A DNA stretch of 64,000 nucleotides, taken from contig NC_085047.1 in assembly GCF_963662255.1 (NCBI RefSeq), positions 53,008,006 to 53,072,005 on the forward strand, in the 5' to 3' direction. This document shows, piece after piece, positions 26,901 to 40,612 of this stretch; positions within the stretch are counted from its first letter, which is position 1, and every line of letters begins with the position of its first letter. The translations under genes and the position numbers were made by a program. The stretch is from Cinclus cinclus. Taxonomy: Eukaryota; Chordata; Aves; Passeriformes; Cinclidae. Under the pieces are notes generated by a model. The model ran no database searches. It saw only the letters and a program-made list of their open reading frames with translations, and was not told the origin of the DNA.

Positions 26901-28559
26901 AACTTGACAGCAAGGACCTGTATGCAAGACCCAGCGCAGTGGGGTGTTACATCCATGGACTGGCCCAAAGTATTTTCTTTTGCCTGGTCTCTGTCCATCA
27001 CCCTGTGTACTTTAATGCAGTAAAGCTTCAAAAGGACAGGTGCAGAGTGCCTCACTCTAGCAGAGAAAGTCTCATAGAAGCTGCTGATATAAACCTCTGC
27101 AGACTGAGGTGAAATCCAGGTCTTTTCTTTCCTCAGCAAGGACAGTTGCTAGGTAAGAGATGGCTGCCACCAGCATGGTCTTCCTTGCCTCCTTCTACAG
27201 GTTTTAAAAGAAGAAATGTCACTATTCTACCTTAACATGTTTTAGCCAAAACACATTCATAATTACCAGACCTGACAGATCAGATCTGTCAGTCAGCTCA
27301 AGCAGATGAACATGTGGATTTCAAATGAGTGATAGGATAGGTGTCAGTTTACTGAGCTCTGAAGTGTTTCTGGGACTATGAACACAGATACCTACAATCT
27401 TCAAAGTAGAAGAACAAATTACCCACAGAACCTGCATACTTTTAGCTTTAGGTGATCTGACCATTGTAATGGTTTTTTCTCAATCACAGCTGGGGATTTA
27501 TGAAATTAAGTTCCATTTAACTGTCACATTAAATGCATAAAGCTCCTCCTGGATTTTAGCCAGCCTCCAGGCTAGGAAGCTATTTGGCTTAGTGATTTAA
27601 TGGGTATCTTACTGTGTGGAAAGTTATCAGAATGCTGTAAAGCAGAAAAAATAAGCCAAGTTCTCTCAGTTTCACACAAAAATTTCCTTAACCTCCTGAA
27701 GCCCTGTAACATTTACATTGGTGCAACTTGGAACTTTCCCCCGGGAGTCAATTTTCTTTTGCAGGCTAATTTATATAATTTCTTTTATTAATGGCAAGAG
27801 AAGAGCTAAGTACTGTATGCTAAGGATGTATATGCATGTTTAATGAAAATGGTAAGAGATCATGGTTTGAGACTGTGAGAAAGTTCTAGTGGGGAAGGAA
27901 GAGGTAGCTTGTTAATATCCAAATCCAGTTCTGTCATGCTCTGTTTGCATGGCTCTGATGAATGTGCACATCAGTGATGTATGTGCTGGGTACAAACTGT
28001 TACCTCGTGGAGTTTGCTTTCAGTGATGCACTCCAAGGAACGGGAGCCCTGAGCACAGCTGTGTAAAGAAATGGCATGGAATTTATTTGACTTCTGGGAA
28101 AGCACGGATCTCGCTTCTCTGCAGTGAGCTGTCTAAAGGTTCTTCTGAGAAGAATGTCAGGAGAAAAAGCTTCCGAGCTCATTCTTATTATGGAGTTACG
28201 ATTAGGACATCTGAAGATACTATAAGAGACCAAAGCTGAAGGAGGAGATTCCCAACCCATGAACTTGTTAAATATGACTAAGGGTGATAAAAAGAAGAAG
28301 AAAAGAAATGTTAAAAAATGTTTCATTAGCTTGTTGCTTTGCTAGACCAGCTGAAGACCAGCAGTGCCTTTGTGTGATGGAAGTACTGAATGAATGTTTT
28401 TATATTCTATAAAGTTGTGCAGCAGTTTGCAGTGGACTGGCAACCCTGGTAAGCTCACACAGATGTGACACCTCCAGACATGTGAGCTCTCTCCAAATGT
28501 ATGTTTATATTTTCTGAACTTGTCAATATAAAACAACCAGAGTAAACAGGAACATTTTG
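17901..28559. other. Intergenic, mostly unrecognised
   Basis: It contains a dispersed direct repeat (18,087-18,120 and 18,293-18,328) and an unidentified moderately GC-rich block (19,865-20,300). A perfect inverted repeat lies at 27,272-27,292. No gene was recognised. Confidence 0.5.
20381..20425. repeat. Short tandem repeat of ACATATACCAA units
   Basis: Three imperfect copies of AAAACATATACCAA-like units in a row. Confidence 0.75.
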
Positions 28560-28800
28560 CATTCACAGCAGGAAATATTCTCCAGGCTGAACTGTACCAA
28601 CTGTCTCTCAGTCTTTCTTCAGAGAAGAGATATTTCAGTCCCTTCATCATCTTCACAGCTCTTTGCTGGACAGTCTCCAGTACATCCACGTCTCCTTTTT
28701 ACTGAGGAGCCCAACACTGGACCTAGTTTTTCAGATTTGTCTCACTTGTTCCAAGGAGAGAAGGTTCACCTCCCCTGACCTGCTGGTGATGCCAATTGTT
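28560..28800 (-). mobile_element. CR1 LINE fragment
   Basis: The minus-strand reading resembles the CR1 stretch before its 3' end (GGGCTCCTCAGTA, CTGGAGACTGTCCAGCA, then GATGATGAAGGGACTGAAA and TCTTCTCTGAAGAAAG). The peptide reads like MMKGLKYLFSEERLRDS, a known CR1 by-product. It is 5'- and 3'-truncated. Confidence 0.7.
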
Positions 28801-31800
28801 AAGTAAAAGCTGCAGCTGCCAGGGTATTTTGGAAGGAATTCGGTGTGATGTGTTGCATTGACTCAGATGTGTTTGGTCTTTTGGGTGTTTAGAAGGAACA
28901 AGTCATCCCTGCATCACAGCAGAGTCAGCTGTGGGACAATTACCTTGCCAAGACTGAGGCATCCTTTGATCAATTCAGAATTTCAAAAACTGGGGGAATA
29001 GTCAATTTGCAAAGCAAAAGATTATTGTGCAGTTTAGCAGTCTTCAGTACTTAGCAGGAACTCAAAATGGAGGTAGGAATGATAACTCTGGATAATGGGG
29101 CCTAATTTCTGTTCCTGCACCATTTTCCACAAGTGAACACTTATGTAAAAGCTGGTTGTTAATGAGGAGTTCACTGTTACAGGTAAAGTCTGAGACAGCA
29201 TAGAGATTTCTGAGTTACATTGCTGACTTTTCAGAAAAGGCTGGCAGGAAATGCCAGTAATGCAAATATTGTTCATTGCACTGTCATTAGTTCATTCTCT
29301 TTTGCAGGTATTTGGAAAAGGGTAAATGTTATTTTTTTCATTCTTTAAATGGGAAAGGAATTTATATCCTTGCTAGTAGTACATATGAAAGGTGCTAATA
29401 TTTGTAAAAGTATTACCTTATGAAAGGTTAGAATATTTTTTAAATTTGTGCCTTTGAATTTTTCAATCTAGACATAAATGTTGAATTATAAATCTTGATT
29501 CAAGAAACCTTCTGGAAAATTCACCCATGTGATTTTATGAATCATGAGTTAAATATTTTTTGTAGATAATTTCTAATGAGAAAGGATTGTGTCCTTTAGT
29601 GAAATGACAATAAAATATCACTGTCTTTGACAACTCTCTAAAGAATCTCTGAAACCTTTGATGCTGAGCTGAGGTCAATGCACTCATAATGTATTTACCC
29701 AGCTTTGCATCCAGAGGTTTGCTCATTCTGTACATGAGGTGTCAATTAGACTATAGTGGGACCACCAATGAATTTTTGAGTGAGTGACTGAGTGACTAAA
29801 GCACGTAAAACTGTACTTACTGTCATAGGGTAAAATAACTTGATTTTTTCCCAATAACTATTAGATAAAAAAATCATTATAATATAATTTTATAGCAGTC
29901 AGATCTTCTATCAGTTTGTGTAATTGGGTGTATTCTCAAATGGTATTATGAAAATGCAGTTACAGCTGTCCTAATGATTAACTTCTGGCCAACAAGATGT
30001 GTTGACTTTTTTTAAGGAATTAATCCATATAAAACATATCATCTTATTTTGTTTGTCAAATGAAAAATTAGAAATAGCAAGTCAAGGTTTATCAAAAAAC
30101 ACCTGGTAAGAAAACAATTCATTATTTTTAGATGTAAATTGATCACATTTCATCCCATTTAATAATTTTTCCCCTGAAATTTGATTTTAAAACACCAACT
30201 GAAAGATGAAAAATGCTGAGATAAATTTTCTTCCAGTTTTAATCAAATTATTCTGTGAGATTTGTATGGGTTATCATACATGATTAATAAAAATAAAATA
30301 ACAAGTTTTGGTGTAATATATTTGTTACTCACTTGAATATATTTTCCCCCTTCCCTTAAGTATCATTTTATCTTCATTAATTTTGTTCCTTTGAAATCTT
30401 AAGACCAAATCAGTAATGCAAAGATTAGCTGCTCTAACTGCAAATGCATGGAGATGAGAGATCACAATGCTTGTGAAGAATCCTAAAGAGCAGTAGGACA
30501 AATGACTCATTTTTTAATATCTCAACACATTCTAGTATCGAATAAATGAGACATAATTGTTGGCCTGAGAGTTAAAATAGATCACCTCAGATGGATTTTT
30601 GGCTCTTTTTTTTAGAAGGCAACCAATATTTCTGAAAATAGTTTTGAATCCTTATTGCAGTTTATGCTTTCTTTATAATCACCACAGTTTCAGTTAAGAA
30701 AATTTAGCCTGGTGGGCCTCACAGGAACAAGAATAGAAATCAGTAGTGCAGTAATCCTGGTTACATATTTATCTCTTTTCTTTCTTTCATTTTCTTCATC
30801 AGCTTGAGCTGGGAGTGTGCCACCTCAATTCTACTTTATAAGGTGGACATTGTCTTTAAATTTCCCTGCTCTTCAGTTGACAAATTGTCAAGTGATTTGA
30901 AAAATACATAGGCACCCAAAACTGGAAATATTTGTGTTACTCAGTGCTGCAATGCCTAAAAGACTTGTTCCTGGCTCTGGGATGAGAAGTGATGACATTG
31001 GACCCTACGGGGGAAGAAGGGATCTGTGTGGACCAGGAGACCTCGGGCTGATTTTCTGTTTACCCCACGGAGAGACACGACCTGCATCCCTAGTTTTAAA
31101 CTGGACACGGAGGTGCTGGGTGAGAAGCCCCTCAGTCTGGAAGACTTTGCAAATCCTGCCAGTGGTACCTCCACAACTCTATGGCCCCTTGGGAGAAGGC
31201 AGCTGCCCACCGGAGGCGGGAGAGAGGGATCTGCTGAAGTTCACACCTGTTTTACTCACCAAGTCCTCTGCTCTGCGAGTGCTGCAGCCAAAAACTCTTC
31301 CTTGGATTTGAGAAACTCCAGGCTCTTTGAGTGATTTATGGGATTATGTGAAGCTATAAATCTTCTGCTACAAGCTAAATGCAACAATGATACTGTTTGT
31401 GTAACAATTTGCATCAGCTTTGCTTGACCACATCTGTGTCAATGGTGAATTGCTGAAGGACTGAGTAATGGCTGTGCAGAGAGCATGGCTGAAATAACAC
31501 CAGGCTCCCTGGCCACCAAAGGGAACTGCTTCAGCTTCCCCTGGTTCTCAGGGAATTCCCACAATTAGTATAAACAAATCCACGAGAACTTCAGTTAACC
31601 TCAAATGAAGTGACATCCTTTGCAAAAAACTTAAAATAAATCTCCTGAGGTTTATCTGGCAGAAATGTCCAGCTGACCCTTCTGTATGGATGAACGCTTC
31701 ATGGGATAGAATGCACTGGTCACCATCAGTGTCTGGACTGGAATGCCTAAGAAACATCAAGAGCTCATTCTCTTTCTCCAGTAGCAAAATTAAACTGAAA

Positions 31801-34023
31801 ATTCTTCAGCACTTTTAAAACTGGAGTTTTACTTCCTGACTTCTGAATTTTGGATTGGAGCCAAAAGAGGAAATACTTGACTGCTCTAAGGTGCTCTGTT
31901 TAGATTTTCCACAGCTGAGAATAAAGCTGCCAGAAAATGTGTAAGAAATATTATACTTTGTGAAATTTATAACCTACATCTGTAAACTAATAGACATTTG
32001 GATAAATACAACATTTGGAAGAGCTTTAGTTTTAGAATAAACATTTGGCCTTTACAAGGGATGTGTAAGATCTAATGGGTGCATGCTAAGACCAGACTTT
32101 GACACAATCATCATATTTTCACGGGGTTGACAAGCTGCCCATATAATACCTAATTGCAAAAGCAAAACACTAATTCTGAGATTGAATCAATGCAGATTAT
32201 TTCAAAGGCATGTCAATAAAGACTTCTCCTACATAACACACTGTCCTAGGGGTTTTCCTACACTATATGTGTAACACTGACAAATTGTTTAAGGGACATT
32301 TAGAGAACTTTCAAGAGACTCATGGAAATGTTTTTTGGTTTTTTTTTCTTTAATGTTTCCCTTCCCTTATATCATGTAAGTCTGTTACCTACAAGAAAAC
32401 TGCACATTTTCAACCTGAGTTTTAACTGACCATTCTCTCAGTTACGGTTTTCTTTGTTATCTACATCTTCTTCCTCCAGAACTTTTCCAGGATTGCAGTC
32501 CATTTTTAGGATCACACTGAATTTTATGCAACCAATAGGACTGAAAATTCATGTTATTCTGTTTTCTCCCCTTTTAGAAACACTTCTCTAAATAGACCTA
32601 CCCTTCCTTTCTCAAAAATATTCTTCAAGGTAATCTCTTTTTTATTCTGAGTTTAGGTCAGTTTCTTTTACCCCCTAGAATAGAATTAATCAGATATGAC
32701 CAATTAAAAACCATTCAGTTCTCCAAGTTTTAGTTTTGTTTTTTTTTTTTTTTTTCATTCTACTCTAGAGGAAGATCTTTGCTCCTTTTCTCTGGAGTTA
32801 ATTTTGCAAGCAACTGGTCTGACTTGCCTGGGGAGCACTATTCCAAGGGATTACAAGGGAAAGCATCAAGTTGGTTGGTGCTTTTCCCTTTCACCATTCC
32901 AGCTGAACAAAACTTCTGAATGCTCTTGTTGCTGCTTAAGAACTCAGCAACTACATGCTGATACTCTCACAGTGTTAGTCTCATTTAGTTTTTTGCCTTG
33001 ACTTTTCTGATATACGCTCTGCATGGATGGCTTAGTTTTATTTCTTTTTAGCACTTTCATCTTATTTCCACTCTCTGTGTCTTTTCTTTGTGCGCTGAAG
33101 GGGAATGAAGAACTTAAATGCAAGTCAAATTACTTTCTTGCTGCATTTCCTATTTTTTCAAGATTAAGTGTAATTTGTATTTGTGTTGACCTCTTTATTT
33201 GCCTCTATGATTGTGCTAGCTCTTTTAAGTAATTTTTTCACATTTTTATATTTAATTTAACAATACTGTTACTCATCACTATCCACACCATGGGAGCAAA
33301 GATATTGCTCTGAAGTTATTTAACTTAGACCTTCAGATCTTCAGACCTTCAGCTACAGCCCGTGTGTTCTATGGTGGATTTGTGACCACAGTAACTGGGA
33401 ACAGTCATTTCTTACTTTGAGAAAATAATAGAAACCAAATCAGTAAGCAAAAATATTGATAAGAATTTTAAGAGTTAAAATGAAAATCCTAAACGGTGAA
33501 GGATTTATTGGCATGAAATAACACAAGATAACAAACAAGAAAAATGCTTTTAATTGCAAATATTGGACTAAACCCCAAAATAACATCTCAGTAAATAATT
33601 TTCATGTGTTAGGGAGCCATTAAACCCAAAACAGGCAGAACAAATGCAACAAAGCATTAAATTACAGTGTTATTATCTATCATAATATATTTGCCCTGTA
33701 TCTTTAGGCCAGCAAATACACACAGACAGAGGAAACCCAAAAACTGCTGAAAACTGCCAGATTTGGCTTTTCAAGAAGCTGAAAGATGATGATGAAAACA
33801 TGTGAAGTAATGAGAGCTTTTTAAAGGACTCAGATGGTGTTTAAAGAGCAGCTGAAGATAATCATCACATTACATAGCAGAAGCATGTACTCTTGACAAA
33901 GATGTGTGCAGATGTTTTGTGCCACTTACCTTAGAAGTCAGAAATGTAGAGGCAAGGAAAATGTGAATGTATGACTTATGAGTCCTGGTGCCTGTGGCTT
34001 TCTCCCATGTTTCTTTTTTCTCT
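28801..34023. other. Intergenic, with a GC-rich unidentified block
   Basis: The interval 30,950-31,330 is much richer in GC and CpG than its surroundings (see findings). The rest is AT-rich, with a T-run near 32,740-32,756. No gene was recognised. Confidence 0.5.
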
Positions 34024-34165
34024 GAATAATCATAGAATCATAGAATAATAGAATCATAGGATGGCCTGTGTTGGAAGGGACCTTAAAAGTCATTTAGTTA
34101 CAGCCCCTCTGCCATGGACATGGACAGAGCTCAGGGCTCCATCCAGCTCCTGATATCTAATCTAA
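34024..34165 (-). mobile_element. CR1 LINE 3' end
   Basis: On the plus strand it reads ATCATAGAATCATAGAAT, then GTTGGAAGGGACCTTAAAAG, and CCCTCTGCCATGGACATGGA. This is the reverse complement of the CR1 3' terminus with its ATTCTATG-type terminal repeats. Confidence 0.85.
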
Positions 34166-35830
34166 ACTTACTCTCCTTGAGAATAATGAAATATTTGAAT
34201 TCATAAAAGAATCACACTGGTTTAGGCCTGCCTGGAGAAGAAAAAATGTGTGCTTAAATTCAAACACCTTTATTGTTAAAATAGTTAAGACATGTTCTGT
34301 CTCTTTGGTCTCCTGTGGTAAAGAAGTCTTAATGATTGATTTAGGTAAAAGTCCTAATTAAGAAGTAATAAAGGAAAAGTTTGAAGAACTAAGAATCTTT
34401 AGGCCACTGACAGATTTTTGTCTCTTTCCTGGAACTGCATAATTAAATTTTGGGCACTGAAATGCATGTAAATTCAACTCAATAATTTAAAAAAACAAAA
34501 ACAAAAAACCCCCCAACATTATAACACTTTACAGCTAGAACAAACACTCTACCCACTAGAACAAATATAGAACTCATAATGGCTCCATGATCCCAACTTT
34601 ATAAATACCTAACCAGAAACCTTTTAGACCTGTTATGTTCTCTAACAATGTATAAATGCAGAAAACACTTCAGTGCAGTTCAATGCAGTGTTTTGGAAGG
34701 TATAATTCTATAGTGCTAAATTATAATAATTTGACACCAAGTAATTGCTTTCAAGTTATTTTTGTGGCATGTAAGATCAGAAAACAGTGTTATCAATTTC
34801 CCAAAAGAGTCTGGCCGCAGGAAAGGATTCATTAAACAGAAAATTTCTATCAAAGTGTATAATTGTACCAAATGGTGACAACTTAGTTGTCTAAAATGCA
34901 GAACAAAAATGAATTTTCTCATAGAAAGTTTCAATTTCTTTGAGGGAAGAGAAAATTACTAATTCTGCACAAGCCCAAAATATGTTGACTGAAAAGCTCT
35001 CATGACTATCTCCTGGAAAGTGAGTACAGGAACCTCAAATGACTGCACTCCTGAGCCAAGGTCAGGAGCATAGATTCATGCAACCCACAAAGAATGGAAA
35101 CAAAATCCATTTCCATCATCAATTTTTGACGCCCCAGTGACTACTTTATTGTACATTTCACTGCCATGGAAACACTGTGTGTAGTAATTTATAATGAATG
35201 ATCCTGCATGACATAGAACTTTCTGTCCTCTGCATTGACAAGGGGAAAGAACCTTGAGGGACACTATTCACATCTTAGGGACAAGATAATGGACAGTTTT
35301 GGGGAAGTATGGAAATGAGATACTTCAAGCCAATCAGTGGCCACAGGAAACTCCAAGGATCACACGTAGCAGTCCTTGTTTTCTAAGAATTTGGGTGGTT
35401 TTTATTGGTAGTAGCAGTACTCTTAATCTTGTGATTTTTTCAAAAAATATTAATTTTCACACTAAATATTTTATTTTATAAAAAAGAACTGCTCATCATA
35501 ATGAAAAAACCCACTTAAAAGACACAATCTACAAAAAGGGGGAGAATAAGTTTTTTCTATATAAATATGATAAAAACTTTCTTGGATGAGGGTAAACACA
35601 GGTGTTTTTCCTTTATATGTGGCATATACTCTCTTAGTATGAAGACCTGACATATTTTGAATGGCTCATCATTTCCTTTATACAAGAAAGCAAGCAGGGT
35701 CTATTACACTTTTCGTCTTTAATGAGATAAAACAATGCACAAACCAGACATGGTCATAATTTTTCCACATGTAATGTGTATATGGAGGAGTTTATCAGTG
35801 ACATCTAGGCGTTTTTTGAGGCTTTGAAAA

Positions 35831-35852
35831 TTTATTATTATTATTATTATTA
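35831..35852. repeat. (TTA)n microsatellite
   Basis: About seven TTA units. On the minus strand they encode the isoleucine run inside a 167-codon chance frame (35,719-36,222). Confidence 0.95.
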
Positions 35853-38800
35853 CTAGTACACTGAAGGTTATAGTCATTGCCAGAAGCAACAGAAACAGTA
35901 ATTCTTTTTTATTATTTATTATTATGTGTATAGTTTTTATTATGTGTGGGCTATCTTTCTTCATATAATTGAAAGTTATAAGCACTCCCTCAAATGTTTT
36001 TACATTTGTACAGCTCGCTAAAAAGTGAGACTGCCTAAATGTTTTGACAATGAAGTCTAAATACCTAAGATTGATTCTAACACTTGATACCTTAAAAGAC
36101 TTTAATGAAGATAGCCAAATATTCTGCACACTATGCATCAGGCTTATATTCATTACAATGACTCTTCCTTTTTTGGGTGAAGAACATTCACTCAGGCTGA
36201 GTGAAACAAAGCAAATTCCCAATTTAGAAACGTGAAATGTCCCCTGGATAACTCAAGTGTTTTTGCACTTACTGAAAATGAGACTGAATTCACTATAGTG
36301 AGCTAAGTCTCTTGCATACACTCACCCATGGCAGAAAGCCTTATTGATAGAAGTCAAAGTGCCAGAGACTTTCTTGTGTTCCAGGGTGTCTGTATATGCA
36401 GGAAGAGAATTCCCGGGGTGATTGCACCAGCAGCTGCACTCCCACCAGCTTGTGGAAATAGAATGTTTTGGGGGGTGGTGATGTGAACCCGTCCGCAAAT
36501 CACTCAGAATTGACATTTTGGCCAGCATCACCATCAGTGCATTTTCAGCTGAGACAGCTTGAGTGTTGAGTTTCAATTAACTACTAACAAATACATAATG
36601 ATAAGAGCAATCTAAAAATATTGAGATCGAGATGGATAGAGGTAAGTTAAATCTTTCCCAAGTGAAGCTTGGGGAAGTAGGTGCGCCTTTAGCAATAGGA
36701 CTCACATCTCATAATATAACCTGCCATGAAGGATGGGGTTGCAGATGTAGTTTCTATTTCCTTTGCTTTTGTTGCAGTATTAAAAATCTATCCTGGGGAA
36801 AAAAAATCCCAAACTAAACCAAACAAAACCAAAAAAACTCAGAAAAAGTACATTAAGGTAAAGTAGTATGCCAGAGTTTTCTGTCATTATGTTGGAACAT
36901 TAACTGAGTGTAAAGATTGCAGTGGATGATCTGTTTGGTCTCTTTACTGAGCGTCTGGCTGACTACATTATGTGTAGTGTGCCTGAAAGTATCCCAGTAA
37001 TCCAGTGAACATCACATCTTCATTTCTTCTGCTGAGGACTCCTAGGATTCACCCAACTTTAGATCAGGCTCTGGTTAGCTAACTTATTCAGATGTGGTTT
37101 GCCCCTGAGAACCTTCTTTTCCTGATTTTGTGGGTGGAGAAGAATTTTAAATGTGTGGATGGAATCTTTGGTCTTAAAGACTTGTTTCTTTGCTTGTCCA
37201 CAGCAGCTTACTGAGTTCAGCACATCACTATCCTTGTGCACATGTATTTGGGTGTCCTTCTATTAGAAAACCTGAACTGGTGAGATGATGTTTTCCATAA
37301 CTGAAACAAATATGCCCCCAGGTCCAGAAAGAGAAAGCTCTCCCAAGTTCTCCAGTTCAGGCATATGCATGATGTTCTCCAGAGCAAAGCATGTCTTAAT
37401 TTTATCAGCAGAAATAAGGTCTAGTGTAAGTGAAAAGTGCTAAAAAACCCAGGACAAAAATCTATTGTGCTGAAAGCTGTAATAGAGAGAAATGTTTAAC
37501 CAGGCAGGTCTCCACAGGGAGGTCTTCACTGCCTTATGCACTTGCTTGAACAGCCTCATGGCTTCTCTTTTACCAGTGTTTTCTGAGCTTGTACCTTTCT
37601 GACTCTGCTCACAGCTGGTGGCTATGCAGAAGTCAATGAATCTGCTCAGGGACATCATAACATCTGAAGACAGTGATTGTATCCATGCTGTTCAGAGTCA
37701 GCTTCCTTTACAGTAGATTGGCTCATCCACACAAGTGCATCAATCCAAGCCTTCTCTCAAGCTTATAAGTCTTTGGTCTGTGCCTATCCAGAGTGTCACA
37801 AGTGAAGTCACAAATTCACTTGTGTCACAAGTGTCACAAGTGAAGTCTCTGTCACAGCTTCATAGAACAATGTGCCGTGAACTTCCTTAGGGAGGTTGCA
37901 TCCAGTATTTACAAACTGGTAAATTTCCATGTGTGTCCTGTGATGTAAATTTTGTGTGCTCCCTTTAACTTGTTAAAATATTTTAAAATAGAATATTTAA
38001 TAATTTAATAAAAAAATAAAATGTGGAAGTGATGTATTGACAAACTACTATGGATATCTGATGTTACAAAAAGGATGATGGGGTTAGGTGTAAAAATAAT
38101 TCTATGAACGAATTAGTTGGGCCTGTTTCAGGGGGCTCCAGAATGCCATTATCCAAAACAGACTCCTTTTTCCTTAGATGCAACATAAGTAAGCCAGATT
38201 CCTCATTACACTTCTGTTTCAGTCAGTTATTCCCTTGAAAAAACCCCTGAATATGAGTAATTTACATCAAGCTGTGTTTTAACTAACAGCATCTTAGACC
38301 ATAATCCAGGTGTTCCATTTTTCACACTGGTATTTGAAGGCAAATAACATCTACAGCTTCATCTAGGTGATAGGCATAACTGCACACTTTCCTTTCCTTG
38401 GATACTGAGATGCCAAGAACCATAATCTGTCTCTTTACTGTAGAGCAGATGACAGGCTTGGGTACCTGCCTTAGTTTCAAAGTTCCAGATGAGAATGGTG
38501 TCGATCCAAGCCACCCACAATTCAGGACCTCCCACTCACAATTCCCTTTGCTGCACTTAGCAAGTACTGGAGCAAGACCATCTCATGTACCAAGCCACTG
38601 ACACCATGTGTTTAAAAGCTTTATTCATATCAGAGTCACAACTCCTTCTCATTAGGTAATTTAATAAATTATGAGTGGAGAAACAGTACCAAAAGAAAGG
38701 AAAAAGATTATGCTGCAATCCTGCCTCCACTAAAACTAACAAAACTCCCACTAGTGTCTGCAGGGGCAGGATGTCTCGTCCCAGATTATATCCACCTACT

Positions 38801-38973
38801 GTCTCTGATGAAATAGCTGTTAAAATCTGTGTCCCTATGATATATTCTGCGTACCTCAAATTAATCTTATGAAGTGACCTTTACATGTGGTACTGGATCA
38901 ATTATTGAATACTTCAATTTCAGCCCCGATGAAAGATTGTGTAGCTGAAAGATTGTTACAGGTATAGCCATTT

Positions 38974-39003
38974 CCCTGCCCCTCCCCTCCCCCCCCCCCC
39001 CCC
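38974..39003. repeat. C-rich run (G-run on minus strand)
   Basis: A C-rich tract ending in 15 consecutive C. The minus strand has four or more G runs and could form a G-quadruplex. Confidence 0.9.
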
Positions 39004-40499
39004 GAAAATCTCTTATTTTCCTGTAGATTGTTAAAATGACAAGAAGAATAAAAATAAATAGTGGTATCATAGAAGGAAAAATAAACAATTACGTTGTAAG
39101 TGTAAAAGATTAGCACATTTTAAATAGTGCAGAGAAATGAACATAGGGATATGTCTAACTGGGGAAGAGATTTGTTAACTTGATCATGATGTTCTTGTGT
39201 GACCTGAAAGTACTCCTACAGTGCAGGGCTTGTGCATGACCTGCCATCACCCTCATGTTCAGGTGAGCCTGGGTCATACAAGGATTTCCTCTCCACACTG
39301 TGGTTTCCCTGAGTGGAGGAAATGGTGACAGAGTGGAGAGTGAAGCCAGACTGTCTTCTAATAATGCCTCATCACCCATGAATGAACAAAAAAGAGTCCA
39401 GGAATGGACATACAAAAGGTCTGGTTTTTATCTTCATCATTCATTACTCCTTATGTGGTAAGTTTTCACTGCAAAAATATTTTTTAATGGCATTCACACA
39501 GAAACCACATAGAATTAGATCATAACCTCACAATTTGATTATATGGGAGTGTGGAATTTTGGACGAGGAGAAAACAACATATCCAAAAGAGCTGTTTAGC
39601 AATTGCTCTAGAATATTAGTGTGTAAAGTGTCAGTGTAGGGCATTTTAACAATAAAATATTTTAATGATTTAAACAGAATTTACCATTGTACTACCCTTT
39701 GAGGTGGAGGACAGTCCAAGATTAATGACATGGTTGGGTACTTAAGTACTGCTAAGCCACAAGCTCATAGGTAGCATAGACTCTGCTTCCTTATATAAAA
39801 TTTAGATGAGCTTTTTTTTTCATATGGTAGTTCAGAATGCCTTGTTGCTGTACTAAGCTAATTTAAATTGTACTATATAACTAGGCTGCAAATTTTTACA
39901 TTTCCAGTTGAGTACCCAATTTAAAAATGTGTAAAACTATAGACATGGTAAAATCATGGAGTCTGTTTATATGGCTTATATGGACAGATGAGACAGGCAC
40001 ATTCTGAAGATTTCCGTAGAAAAAAACTGAAGATGCACATATGGTTTATTTTCTGTCTATGATCAGCTAATACAGCCTGATTTTCTCATGTTTTGTCAGT
40101 TACCTGTGCTCCTGCTTCACAGGTAATTCTGGCTGTGAAACCATAAGCCTAGGGGCTTTCTGAACTTTGAGACTCAGGGTCTGCATGCCAAGAGCCAAAT
40201 GAATTGAAATTGTTTCCTGCTTCATGGGCACAGCCCTGGTATCATGGCTGACAGTGGATGAAGACTTTCAGTCCAGTAAGATTTACAGTGATGAAACTGA
40301 AAAGAATGTTGAATTTTATAAACATCTGCTGTGACACTCCTACTGACCTAACTTTACTTGATTCATGAAGACCGTAGACAATTACACAAAATAGTTTTTC
40401 ATTGCATGGTGTTGAAAAAATAATTTGATTTTGGGACAAGGAGGGAAATAGGGACATTTCCAATTCATAAGAAGTCATTCACAAATGCAACTGAGTCTC

Positions 40500-40612
40500 T
40501 AAATAATTTTTAGAGCTCTAGATAGCCTTAGTGGAGCAGTGGGTTTGGACAAGATGACCTCCAGAGGTCCTTTCCAACCTTAAACATGTGGTTCCATGAT
40601 TTCATGAACCAC
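40500..40612 (+). mobile_element. CR1 LINE 3' end
   Basis: GGTTTGGACAAGATGACCTC, then CAGAGGTCCTTTCCAACCTT, followed by a decayed GGTTCCATGATTTCATGA tail. This is the typical plus-sense CR1 3' terminus. Confidence 0.8.

Larger units (their letters stand above)
34166..40499. other. Intergenic, simple repeats only
   Basis: It holds the TTA repeat, the C-rich run and a small repeat cluster at 37,793-37,847. The 167-codon minus-strand frame at 35,719-36,222 is not supported as a gene. Confidence 0.55.

Noticed and set aside
28000..28326. 108-codon minus-strand frame in a slightly CpG-rich patch
   Set aside because: No recognisable domain, and no convincing splice sites or start context; kept only as a weak possibility.
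28342..28689. 115-codon minus-strand open frame
   Set aside because: It is partly CR1-derived (MMKGLKYLFSEERL) and otherwise unrecognised.
35719..36222. 167-codon minus-strand open frame
   Set aside because: It is the longest frame in the window, but runs through the TTA repeat (isoleucine run) and AT-rich sequence, with no domain or splice context.
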